Shown here: positions 8,279 to 15,834 of the stretch, one piece after another
Position numbering within the stretch: position 1 is the stretch's first letter
How the letters are laid out: each line of letters starts with the position of its first letter
Assembly: GCA_903895855.1 (NCBI GenBank)
Contig: CAITVN010000021.1
Coordinates: 1-34,682 of the forward strand
Length of the DNA: 34,682 nt
Direction: 5' to 3'
Origin: Oligoflexia bacterium
GTDB taxonomy: Bacteria > Bdellovibrionota > UBA1018
Program-made: the position numbers and the translations under genes
Notes under the pieces: model-generated
Database searches by the model: none
Told to the model about the DNA's origin: nothing
Seen by the model: the letters and a program-made list of their open reading frames with translations, nothing else

Positions 8279-9970
8279 TTAGTCAAGAGACCCAATTAAA
8301 GGGAGCAGTTTACGTAAGGTAACCGTCGCATCGATAGCAACTCTGGCACTCATTTTTGCTTGCTGGCACATCACAGAAGCATTTTGATTGGCGCTTTCCA
8401 TTCCGATAGCAGTAGGGGTAGAGCGAAGCTCGGCCCTGAGTGAGTCGACTAGGTTTCCGTCAATGTCTGCGCTCAGCGGTGAAAAGAAAAAATCGAAGAC
8501 GACGCCGCCAGTCGCGCCAAACAAGAGTCCTTTCAGTCCGGCCTTCATCGTAACTTTTAGAGCAGCGGGCCCGGCTTCTTCGATCGCTTCAGAGATCGCA
8601 GAAGCCGCGGCCTGTTTTAGATTGGGAATGACAGCTTTGAGACGAGTCACTTCGGCGCTGACATCGCTTATGGTGAGTGGCACTTCAGCGGTCGGCAGAG
8701 TCACCAGTGGGCGCCCCGTTTTGGTGGCTGCCGTATTTAGAGTGTTTGCGATCTTTGCCCCGAGGTTATTGAGAGCGTTGGCGAAGGTCTGGACCCTGAT
8801 TTTCGACATGAGAGGAACGTCGCGAAGCCCCGGGATGAGGCTTTTGCGAACCGCCGACAAGATCGAATTATTGGCACTTGCAAGAGCTTCTGTTTGAATA
8901 CGTGCTGCGGCCTGGATTTCCCAAGCTGGGGGGCCAGCTGGGAAATCTCCGTATAGCCAGGTGAAATTTACGGTGCCGTTAACTTGTTTTACTTTAGTAA
9001 GCAAGCGGTCAATCAGGTCGCGAATAGGGCCGGCATTGTGAGGAAGCTCGCCGGTAGAAAGAAATGAATAAGAATCAAACTGTTCAAGGCTCTTGGTGAG
9101 TGTGGTCTCAAGGCGAATGTAAACGTCTTTACTGTTACTCGAGGTCGCCTGAATCAAGAGGTCTTCGAGGTCGGTGATAGTCGTTTGGCGCGCGGTTTGG
9201 AGAGCTTCAAGCCGTGTGATTGACCTTTCTATTTCAATCAGAGTAGATCCTAAACCTACGTCTTTCCAGTATTCGAGGGCTGAGGTGTCTAGTATTGTCT
9301 GAATTTCTCTTAATGAGAGCCCGATTGCAACGGCAGCTCCTACCGATGAAGCGATCATTTTGTAATGGGTTTGCTCTTCTGGAGTTTTAGTTGAAACGCT
9401 CTTTTCTTGTTTTTGCAAAAGGTTGCAAGCCGAAACGTGAGCGTTAACCCACTCGACTTGAAATTGAGTCAGGGCCTTTTCGGGATCTGTTAACTTGTCA
9501 TGATTTTGGGTTTCGTAGATCATCTGACATGAATGAATGGCGTGATAGAGCGCTCTTTCTGAGTCATTAACTGCACCGACTCGTGAGTCGTCAGGAATCT
9601 CGCCCCATTCTTTCGGTAATACTGTTCTCGCGTCTATGATGGCGCCTTCAAATTTACCGATCAGAAAACAGAGTTTTAAAGAAGGGCTGTCGTCACTGAT
9701 GGCCGGAAATACGGCGCCTTTTAAGTTTGAATTGCTAAAATTGGTGCCTCGAATGCCTGAAAATCGGTGGTTTGAGAGATTTGCATTTTCAAAATCACAC
9801 TGTGAAAAATCGCCACTCATCACGAGTTGATCGGCGGGTACCGTACAAGAACTCGCATCTTGAGCAGTCGCCTGATCGGTGAGAACGAGGGCGATCACGG
9901 CCATCAGGCAAGCTGTGAATTGAGACATCAGCGCAGAAACTACTTTGATATGAAGCTTTCGGTTTTTCAT
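8279..9970 (-). CDS. Secreted protein with N-terminal pentapeptide repeats
   Basis: This 563-residue protein has a long signal peptide (hydrophobic core about 18-35, cleavage near TAQA). A short run of pentapeptide repeats follows (about 52-88, with FENANLSN and FSNSNLKG), which would fold as a small right-handed beta-helix. The middle (about 150-330) is helical and probably coiled-coil. Near residue 490 a Gly/Ala-rich hydrophobic stretch (GLKGLLFGATGGVVFDFFF) could be a membrane hairpin. No enzymatic motif is recognised. The final eleven codons lie in the right inverted repeat of the adjacent insertion sequence, so the native C-terminus may have been lost. A GGGAAA site precedes the ATG. The function is unknown; the pentapeptide domain is reasonably sure. 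Confidence 0.7.
   Translation of the reverse strand: MKNRKLHIKVVSALMSQFTACLMAVIALVLTDQATAQDASSCTVPADQLVMSGDFSQCDFENANLSNHRFSGIRGTNFSNSNLKGAVFPAISDDSPSLKLCFLIGKFEGAIIDARTVLPKEWGEIPDDSRVGAVNDSERALYHAIHSCQMIYETQNHDKLTDPEKALTQFQVEWVNAHVSACNLLQKQEKSVSTKTPEEQTHYKMIASSVGAAVAIGLSLREIQTILDTSALEYWKDVGLGSTLIEIERSITRLEALQTARQTTITDLEDLLIQATSSNSKDVYIRLETTLTKSLEQFDSYSFLSTGELPHNAGPIRDLIDRLLTKVKQVNGTVNFTWLYGDFPAGPPAWEIQAAARIQTEALASANNSILSAVRKSLIPGLRDVPLMSKIRVQTFANALNNLGAKIANTLNTAATKTGRPLVTLPTAEVPLTISDVSAEVTRLKAVIPNLKQAAASAISEAIEEAGPAALKVTMKAGLKGLLFGATGGVVFDFFFSPLSADIDGNLVDSLRAELRSTPTAIGMESANQNASVMCQQAKMSARVAIDATVTLRKLLPLIGSLD
8287..8312 (-). repeat. Right terminal inverted repeat
   Basis: This is the partner of 7189-7214. 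On the minus strand it encodes part of the last eleven codons of the neighbouring gene (tail KLLPLIGSLD). Confidence 0.8.
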
Positions 9971-10411
9971 TTGTTCAGTTTCCCAGCGGGGCCTTGGTTA
10001 TTTGCAATCGCTTCGCCCACTGGGCGTTCGGTAGCGAAAGTAAGGTTCTTATTTCTTGAGTAAATTAATACAGCAATGTATGACTATAGGCAACATTTTT
10101 ACGGCAGCGATTATTTTTTAAATTCTAAAGAGCGGAGAATTGTGCTGAAAAATGCCTACATTTGAGAGAAATATTTTGCTATATCTGGTTCGCTTGTAAG
10201 TGCAAAAAAAGGTGTGTCATCTAGATAAAAATCAATCTTAATAGCCGGTGGTGATCGGGGTACTGGCTATGATTGTTTGTTAGGGTCTCAGCTGCGAGTT
10301 TGATTTTTACTCATGTTAGTGTCAAAACTTTCGACAACAAGCCGCTAAAAATTCTAACTTGGCCTACCTTCTTGTAGTCACCGGTGCGACCTATCGCTTT
10401 TGATGTCGGTA
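9971..10411. other. Non-coding gap after the redox operon
   Basis: No gene is seen here. The left part holds the promoter candidate. ATAGCCGGT (10241-10249) and ACTGGCTAT (10262-10270) form a 9-bp stem with one G-U pair. On the minus strand it is followed by a T-rich stretch and could end transcription of the cytochrome operon, but the U-run is poor. Confidence 0.35.
10065..10093 (-). promoter_or_regulatory. Possible sigma-70-type promoter
   Basis: On the minus strand TTGCCT (10093-10088) and TATTAA (10070-10065) are separated by 17 bases, each matching four of six consensus positions. It would give a leader of nearly 90 bases for the gene starting at 9970. Confidence 0.4.
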
Positions 10412-12187
10412 CTAGTTAAATTGAAACTGATTCAAATGGCAGCGGTTGCACTCCTGCATCTGCGGCATCACATGTCGTAATGCGGTCACCGCAATGGCGT
10501 CTGCTAAATGGCAATCCACACAACGCGAGGGAAGTCCCCGATAGATTCCTTGTGCGTGACATTCGCTGCATTCGAGAGTTCGATGAATTCCCCGAAGTGG
10601 AAACCGGCTCAACGAATGCCGATACGTGGGGGCCTCCCAAAAACTCTGTCCGTGACAATCAGCGCACCCCGGTAGGCGACCTTGATGTACGTCATCTTTC
10701 TGATGGCAAGTCTGACAGTCTCTACTCAGGCCGCGAAGCACGCGCTCAGTACGATGGCATTCAGCACATTGAAGCACGAGGTGCACGCCCTGAAGCTTAA
10801 GGTTTTTGTGAAAATTCTGAGTGACTTTCCAACCCAGGTCACTGTGGCAATCGACACAAGATGCACCAAAGCTGCCAGTGTGTGGGTCTTGATGGCAAGC
10901 CGCGCAGTTCAAATCGCGAAGTCCGGGTATCACGAATTGCGACATCATGCGGGTAGACGGCGGCCGAAAAGCTACGGCCGTGGGCTTGTGACATTTTTCG
11001 CAAGGTACCTTTTCATGTTTTCCTGATAGCAAGAAACCGGTTTCTTGGTGGTTAAAGGGTAAACGCTCAGTGAAGTTCACTGAACTGTGGCACTGAGAGC
11101 AGTCTTCTGTTTTCATTCTCTTGGTAAACTGCTTTTCATGAACACCCAGATGACAAGCACTGCAAAATGCCTTATCTTTCGCAGAAAATTTAAAAATCGA
11201 TTTCTTTTCGGAAACAATCTTCAAATCACTAGGCACGTGGCACTTTCGACACTGCAAGAACTCGTGTTTGCCGGTTAATTTAAACTGAGTGTCTAAGTTG
11301 TGCTTAAAACCCGTCACGCTTTGCGCATCTACTCTCCAGCTCTCAGAGCTGTGGCAACGTTGGCATGGGGTCGTTCGCAACACCGAACTGAACTCTTGCA
11401 AATGCGGTGATGCATGACAAGTCTCACAGAGTCGAACTTCAAAATCATTCCAACGGTATTTTTGAATCTTCGAATCTTTTTCGCGATGACAATCTAAACA
11501 AACCAAATGAGCGTGCTTACCGACGAGTTTAAAGCGGGTCTGCTTGTCATGATTGAAATCGTGAATTTCTTTCCATGTTTTTGTACCATGGCAATCACTG
11601 CAATCTTTTACAGCAAAATCTCGGGTAAATGAGTGAGAATCCTCTTTTTTGTGACAGCTTCGACAATCACGCAGCTGACCGAAGTACCGAACATCAGTGG
11701 GCCGAATCGGTTTCTTCGATCGAACATCGAGATGGCATTCCTGGCATTTGATTTTAGCGTGTTTTCCGTCTAAGTCGAACCCTGTCTCTTGATGTTGAAA
11801 CCGCTTAGAATCGACCTGAGTAGAATCAAAATTGCGTCCTTTGTGCTCTGAATGGCAATCGATACAACTCTTCTTTGTTCGCCCATGAAACCCCGTCTTT
11901 TGCTGCACTGACGGTAACAATTCTTTATGACAAGATAGGCAACTAGAAACTTCTACCCCCTCGCTCAGGGTATGACACTTGAGACACTGCGAACCCTCTA
12001 AGTCTTTGTGTCCCTCAATTAACGGCCCCGGCGCAAAAAGACGACTCATCAACCCTTCGGGTGCGGTTGAAACGCCAGCGGTAGTGGGGCTCGGCGTTGG
12101 CGACTGAGCCGCTTCGGCAAGCGCGCCAGTGTCGACCACGACTAAGCAGCAGATCAGCCACCCGATCGCCAAGATGATTTTGTGCAT
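10412..12187 (-). CDS. Periplasmic or exported 21-haem c-type cytochrome (seven trihaem modules)
   Basis: The 591-residue product has a signal peptide (about 1-25, ending ALAEA) and 21 canonical CxxCH sites from Cys68 to Cys580. The sites fall in about seven repeats of three haems with recurring phrases: FxLxGKHxxxxCxxCH, then CxxCHxxxH, then CxxCHxxxxW. This is the cytochrome c7-type trihaem module; strings of it make the 12- and 27-haem proteins of Geobacter. Extra His residues after or between motifs suggest bis-His ligation. ATG 12187 is chosen because the signal peptide starts there and GGAGAGG lies just upstream; in-frame codons further upstream lie inside the barrel gene. It is the last gene of the four-gene redox operon, one base after the barrel gene's stop. 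Role as a long electron wire is inferred from structure. Confidence 0.9.
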   Translation of the reverse strand: MHKIILAIGWLICCLVVVDTGALAEAAQSPTPSPTTAGVSTAPEGLMSRLFAPGPLIEGHKDLEGSQCLKCHTLSEGVEVSSCLSCHKELLPSVQQKTGFHGRTKKSCIDCHSEHKGRNFDSTQVDSKRFQHQETGFDLDGKHAKIKCQECHLDVRSKKPIRPTDVRYFGQLRDCRSCHKKEDSHSFTRDFAVKDCSDCHGTKTWKEIHDFNHDKQTRFKLVGKHAHLVCLDCHREKDSKIQKYRWNDFEVRLCETCHASPHLQEFSSVLRTTPCQRCHSSESWRVDAQSVTGFKHNLDTQFKLTGKHEFLQCRKCHVPSDLKIVSEKKSIFKFSAKDKAFCSACHLGVHEKQFTKRMKTEDCSQCHSSVNFTERLPFNHQETGFLLSGKHEKVPCEKCHKPTAVAFRPPSTRMMSQFVIPGLRDLNCAACHQDPHTGSFGASCVDCHSDLGWKVTQNFHKNLKLQGVHLVLQCAECHRTERVLRGLSRDCQTCHQKDDVHQGRLPGCADCHGQSFWEAPTYRHSLSRFPLRGIHRTLECSECHAQGIYRGLPSRCVDCHLADAIAVTALRHVMPQMQECNRCHLNQFQFN

Positions 12188-12188
12188 T

Positions 12189-13529
12189 TTAGAGCCTCTC
12201 CAATCGGTAGGTGGCATCTCGAGACGGCGCCCCCTTTTGGGTTCCGAAACGATAACCGACCTTAAGAAATCCACTAAAAATTCCCACTCGCTCATTAAAC
12301 GCATATTGTGCGCTCGCGCTCGTAAATAAGGTCTGAGAAAGGTACCGAGCCACATTAATTTCAGAGATTAACGGGTGAAGAACCTCTGTGTCGTGGTATT
12401 TTTGGATTTGAAAATCCTCGGTGAGACCGAGTTCCCAAACATCTGAATAGTATTCAGCCCCAAGACCCACGAACAGATCTTGACTAGTAAAATTATTTCG
12501 ATAGCCGAAACGCAGATGCCCCCCAAGCGCACGATAACTCTCGCTCGAAAATGTGCCCTTGAGAGCAGCTTCTTGGCGAAAGAGCCCATCACTTTGACGG
12601 CGTCCGTGCGAAAGCGCGAGCTCAAGGCTGACGATACTCGCGAATTCATACTCGGTGCGCACCGCCGCCTCTTGATAGGCACTAGGAGAAAGCCGCTCTA
12701 ATACTCCACGTCTGCGCGAGTATTCAATCACATCGATAGCCGCACCCCCGATCGAGGCCTGAAATTGCTCAAAAAACCGGCGCTGATACATTAAATTGAG
12801 GTTCTGAACAGAGAAGCGTGGAACAAAATCAAAATACGCAACCCCAGTGAAGAGATCAGATGGCTTAGTCAAAGAGAAGTTCTCAAATAAATACAGACGA
12901 TCTAAATGACCCGAATTCTGCTTGGCTGAGATCGCCTGTGTCCAAAATACGGCGTTACCGGGCAGCTGTCTTTTGGGAGCATACTCGAGATAAGCCCCAA
13001 AAACGCTAGCGGCCGGATTGAATTCTAAATCGCTGCGGTCATCTTGCTTGGGATTTCGGCCTCCGAAGATTCCTGAACTCAGCGCATTCGACCAATGAAG
13101 GCCAATCTCTGCGCCGTCGGTAAAAACTGCCCCCGCTTGCGGAACTCCAAAACGTCCCAACGAAAAATACAAGCGGCCATCTTCGTTTGGATACCGCGCC
13201 ACAACCGTGCGAGCTTGAGGGGTATTCAGAGCCGTCAGTGTGGCTCGCTCACGATCCAGTTTATCGAAAAAATCGTGCCTATCGCGCATGTCGAGGGTAA
13301 ACTGAAACTCACGATCACTGATTTTGGTGGCGTTCAAATACAGTCGGCCCGAACCCGTCGCAAAATCATTGCGCGTCGACCCTCCAGTTGCCTCAGAAGC
13401 CGCAAAATTTTCTTTCGCAAAGTAGCCGCCAAACAGGACTCTACCTTGAACTTCGGTAGCTAGCCCCGTTCGGGCCAGAAGCACCAGAAGCAGCATAAAG
13501 CAAGATAGAGCTAATTTCTTAAGACCCAC
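12189..13529 (-). CDS. Outer-membrane beta-barrel protein of the redox operon
   Basis: This 446-residue protein has a signal peptide (core about 4-23, cleavage near GLATE). The mature protein is built of alternating amphipathic strands with many aromatic girdle residues (VQGRVLFGGYF, GRLYLNATKI, GHLRFGYRNN). It ends with strand-like segments containing GFLKVGYRFG. This is typical of a 16-20-strand barrel; no CxxC or haem motif is present. The start is GTG at 13529 with GGTGAGGG upstream; it overlaps the previous gene's stop by 11 bases, so the two are coupled. Lying between an oxidoreductase and a 21-haem cytochrome gene, it may be the barrel of a porin-cytochrome conduit as in MtrB or OmbB. 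No sequence signature of those families is recognised, so this is inference. Confidence 0.75.
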   Translation of the reverse strand: MGLKKLALSCFMLLLVLLARTGLATEVQGRVLFGGYFAKENFAASEATGGSTRNDFATGSGRLYLNATKISDREFQFTLDMRDRHDFFDKLDRERATLTALNTPQARTVVARYPNEDGRLYFSLGRFGVPQAGAVFTDGAEIGLHWSNALSSGIFGGRNPKQDDRSDLEFNPAASVFGAYLEYAPKRQLPGNAVFWTQAISAKQNSGHLDRLYLFENFSLTKPSDLFTGVAYFDFVPRFSVQNLNLMYQRRFFEQFQASIGGAAIDVIEYSRRRGVLERLSPSAYQEAAVRTEYEFASIVSLELALSHGRRQSDGLFRQEAALKGTFSSESYRALGGHLRFGYRNNFTSQDLFVGLGAEYYSDVWELGLTEDFQIQKYHDTEVLHPLISEINVARYLSQTLFTSASAQYAFNERVGIFSGFLKVGYRFGTQKGAPSRDATYRLERL

Positions 13530-14871
13530 TCAAACCCTCACCAAATTTCTTTTCAATTTGAATGCCTAGACCCATGAGAAACCCATGTGGCATCTCGGTT
13601 CCAGCAAAAATAAAGAGAAAATCATTGGGTACCGATTGCGCCACCCCTGCGTCAGTTGAAACCTGTAAATGATCTTCATGAATCTCTGTCACCGTAGCCT
13701 TATAGTAAATCTTCAGGCGACCGGCCTTCGCTAAATCCTGAATGATTTTTCTATTCTCATCGTTACAACGATCGAAAGTTGCGCCCTTCACGAAAAGTTT
13801 TACACGATTTTTGAGGTCTGCTTGCGCCAAAGCCTGCGCCGCCTCTACGGCCGAGTTTCCTCCGCCGACCACCGCAACATCGCGCCCAACATACTGGTCT
13901 GCATCAAGCAGAGCGTAGGTCACCTTTGGTAGGTCTTCGTTCATTAAGCCGAGTTTTCTGGGCGTACCACGTACCCCCATCGACAAAAGAACTTTAGCTG
14001 AGCTGAAGGTTCCTTGTGTCGTTCTGACTGAAAATCCCCCGGTAGCGATTTTCGTAAGCTCAAGAAAACGTGAACCTTCTTGAATCTCAACTCCAAAACG
14101 TGAACGTATGTCACACCACTGTTCTAAAAGTTCTTCTTTCGAAACCTTATTCGATTTAAACTTCACCTGGCCCATCATCGGAATCATCAACGGCGCAGTC
14201 ATCACAATTTTTTGTCGCGGAAAATTGTAGATCGTTCCACCAAAACTATTCTGTTCAATACAAAGGTAACGTTTCTTAAGCTCGACAGCCTTGAGTGCCG
14301 CCGAAAAGCCAGCAGGCCCAGCGCCCACAATCAATAAATCAAACTCGTGATTTCGTTCGGTACCCGAAAGCGCATGTTCAGCGGCAAGGGCTCCTTGCTT
14401 GACTGCATTTCGAATCAGGCCCATTCCCCCGAGTTCGCCTGCGATATACAACCCCGGTACATTAGTCTCATAATCTTTAGTGATTCGCGGAATATTCATT
14501 CCGCGCGTCTTGGTGCCAAAAACCAGTCTGATGGCACCTTGGGGACAAGCCTGCTCACACTCGCCATGCCCCACGCACTGAGTTGGAGCAATGAGGGTTG
14601 ATAGGTGATTGATGAGTTGTAACACATCGCCCTCTGGGCAAGCTCGAGTACAGGTCCCGCACCCCACGCACAGCAATGCATTGACTTCAGGGTGTAAAGA
14701 GGTGGGTAGGTGAAGAGACTCAGAAACCGTCTTTTCATAGAGCTCTTTGGAGCCTCGCTGTTTCTGAGTGCGTGAGCGCACGCTAAAAAAACCGATGCCC
14801 ACTAAGAATACACCTGCGAACACTTCTAAGTGATTACTCAACCAAAGACTGAACGCTGTCCAATCTACCAT
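13519..14871 (-). CDS. Membrane-anchored ferredoxin-flavoprotein oxidoreductase
   Basis: This 450-residue protein has one N-terminal transmembrane segment (about 17-31) followed by basic residues, placing the enzyme in the cytoplasm. A two-cluster ferredoxin domain follows. Cluster 1 uses Cys68, 71, 74 and 78. Cluster 2 reads C99-x2-H102-x2-C105-x3-C109, with His replacing one Cys. Then comes a two-dinucleotide-binding flavoprotein of the thioredoxin-reductase fold: FAD motif GAGPAG (183-188) and NAD(P) motif GGGNSA (336-341). The redox CxxC of thioredoxin reductase is absent, so it should pass electrons from NAD(P)H via FAD to Fe-S clusters. ATG 14871 with TGAGG upstream is preferred over TTG 14895. 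It sits between the octahaem and barrel genes. Electron donor and direction are inferred. Confidence 0.85.
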   Translation of the reverse strand: MVDWTAFSLWLSNHLEVFAGVFLVGIGFFSVRSRTQKQRGSKELYEKTVSESLHLPTSLHPEVNALLCVGCGTCTRACPEGDVLQLINHLSTLIAPTQCVGHGECEQACPQGAIRLVFGTKTRGMNIPRITKDYETNVPGLYIAGELGGMGLIRNAVKQGALAAEHALSGTERNHEFDLLIVGAGPAGFSAALKAVELKKRYLCIEQNSFGGTIYNFPRQKIVMTAPLMIPMMGQVKFKSNKVSKEELLEQWCDIRSRFGVEIQEGSRFLELTKIATGGFSVRTTQGTFSSAKVLLSMGVRGTPRKLGLMNEDLPKVTYALLDADQYVGRDVAVVGGGNSAVEAAQALAQADLKNRVKLFVKGATFDRCNDENRKIIQDLAKAGRLKIYYKATVTEIHEDHLQVSTDAGVAQSVPNDFLFIFAGTEMPHGFLMGLGIQIEKKFGEGLSGS

Positions 14872-14891
14872 AAAAAACCTCAAACTCTCGA

Positions 14892-15653
14892 TCAATCGTC
14901 TTCAAAAGATCTTCGCTTTTTGTGACAATTGTAGCAATTACCGTCACCCGTGAACTTCACCGAACTCGAGCTCTTGTGTTCTGATAAGCCTTTTTGGTAA
15001 TGACAGGGTAAACAGAACTGAATATTTTGATTCGCATAGTTCGAGTGTGAAAACAGAAAAGATGAAAGGGTCTGACTTTTTGGCCGATGGCAACTTGCAC
15101 AGTCTTTCGTCACATAGTGACCCCCCTTGGGTCGCGCCGTCTGGTGGCAATTGTTGCACGAGGTGAGTGATGTATTAGTCGGGTGAGGGCTGGTTGTTGT
15201 CCAGCTTCCGCCCTGATCTCTGTGGCAATCAACACAATCCTGGTTGGCGTAGTGACCCGTCGTCGGCCGAGCTGCCTCATGGCAAAGTGAACAGCTAGTT
15301 TGGCCCTGAAGATTCAAAATCGGGAAATGGGCAAACACGAACTTTAAATGAGAATCGTCTTTTCCGTCGTGGCATGAAAGACAATCGGTTGTTTCGAAGT
15401 GTCCGGCGGTATCACTAGTGGCTCCATGTAATCGAGTCATAGTGGGACGGTCGACTTCATGACAATCGACACAACCGCTCGTCAAAATCGAGTGATCAAA
15501 AATAGGAGTGAGATACGATGGCCCCGCCACGCCAGGCGCCTCTAAAAACCCGCAACCCGAGAAGCCAAAAACCAGAAACAACAAAAGTAGCGCGCCAGTG
15601 CTGTATCGAGCTATCGCCCGAACAGCAAGAATTCGCAGCGAAAGGGTTGCCAT
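14892..15653 (-). CDS. Octahaem c-type cytochrome lipoprotein
   Basis: The product has 253 residues. Its signal peptide ends in a lipobox (FSGC, lipidated Cys34), so it is membrane-tethered in the periplasm or at the outer membrane. It carries eight CxxCH sites, from CVDCH in the first third to CYNCH near the end. Recurring phrases such as ARPTTGHYANQDCVDCH and ARPKGGHYVTKDCASCH show an internal repeat of two-haem units. ATG 15653 has only a weak ribosome site. It is the first gene of the operon and its stop precedes the oxidoreductase gene by about 20 bases (or overlaps an alternative TTG start). It could take electrons from the membrane oxidoreductase and pass them to the 21-haem protein. 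Confidence 0.9.
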   Translation of the reverse strand: MATLSLRILAVRAIARYSTGALLLLFLVFGFSGCGFLEAPGVAGPSYLTPIFDHSILTSGCVDCHEVDRPTMTRLHGATSDTAGHFETTDCLSCHDGKDDSHLKFVFAHFPILNLQGQTSCSLCHEAARPTTGHYANQDCVDCHRDQGGSWTTTSPHPTNTSLTSCNNCHQTARPKGGHYVTKDCASCHRPKSQTLSSFLFSHSNYANQNIQFCLPCHYQKGLSEHKSSSSVKFTGDGNCYNCHKKRRSFEDD

Positions 15654-15739
15654 GAGTGCAGCTTAAGAACAGCAGTGTTCAAAGTCAATGCCGAAAGACC
15701 AAAGGCAACTCAATCGCCACCTGCTAGAGTGAATTTTAT

Positions 15740-15745
15740 ATTATA
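15740..15745 (-). promoter_or_regulatory. Possible -10 element of the redox operon
   Basis: A perfect TATAAT is read on the minus strand within a very AT-rich block about 90 bases before the octahaem start. A TAGACA hexamer lies 21 bases further upstream, too far for standard spacing, so the -35 is uncertain. Confidence 0.4.
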
Positions 15746-15834
15746 TAATTGTAATGAATGTTTTCGTGTCTATTAGACGGCGTTCAAAATTACCAAACTT
15801 CGAAGATAATCGCAAAAAAAGTAAGCGTGTTCGC

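Larger units (their letters stand above)
7189..8312 (+). mobile_element. Insertion sequence with IS1-like transposase and 26-bp inverted repeats
   Basis: A 1124-bp element is bounded by imperfect terminal inverted repeats, 22 of 26 bases matching, each beginning TAAACTGCTC. It holds one transposase gene (7279-8274) and a hairpin before its start. No target duplication of 8-9 bp, as expected for IS1, is visible outside the repeats; at most a trivial TA could be argued. The insertion is therefore old, or one flank was rearranged. Both flanking genes read into the element's ends and stop there. The IS1-like assignment rests on the transposase motifs. The element ends are seen directly in the sequence, but their exact first base is uncertain by a few positions. 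Confidence 0.75.

Noticed and set aside
7181..8320. IS1-style 8-9 bp target duplication around the insertion sequence
   Set aside because: The bases outside the inverted repeats do not match; only a two-base TA could be argued by shifting the ends, which is not informative.
8388..8897. 169-codon open frame on the plus strand
   Set aside because: It lies wholly inside the minus-strand pentapeptide protein gene, lacks a ribosome site and encodes no recognisable feature; it is the mirror of a real gene.
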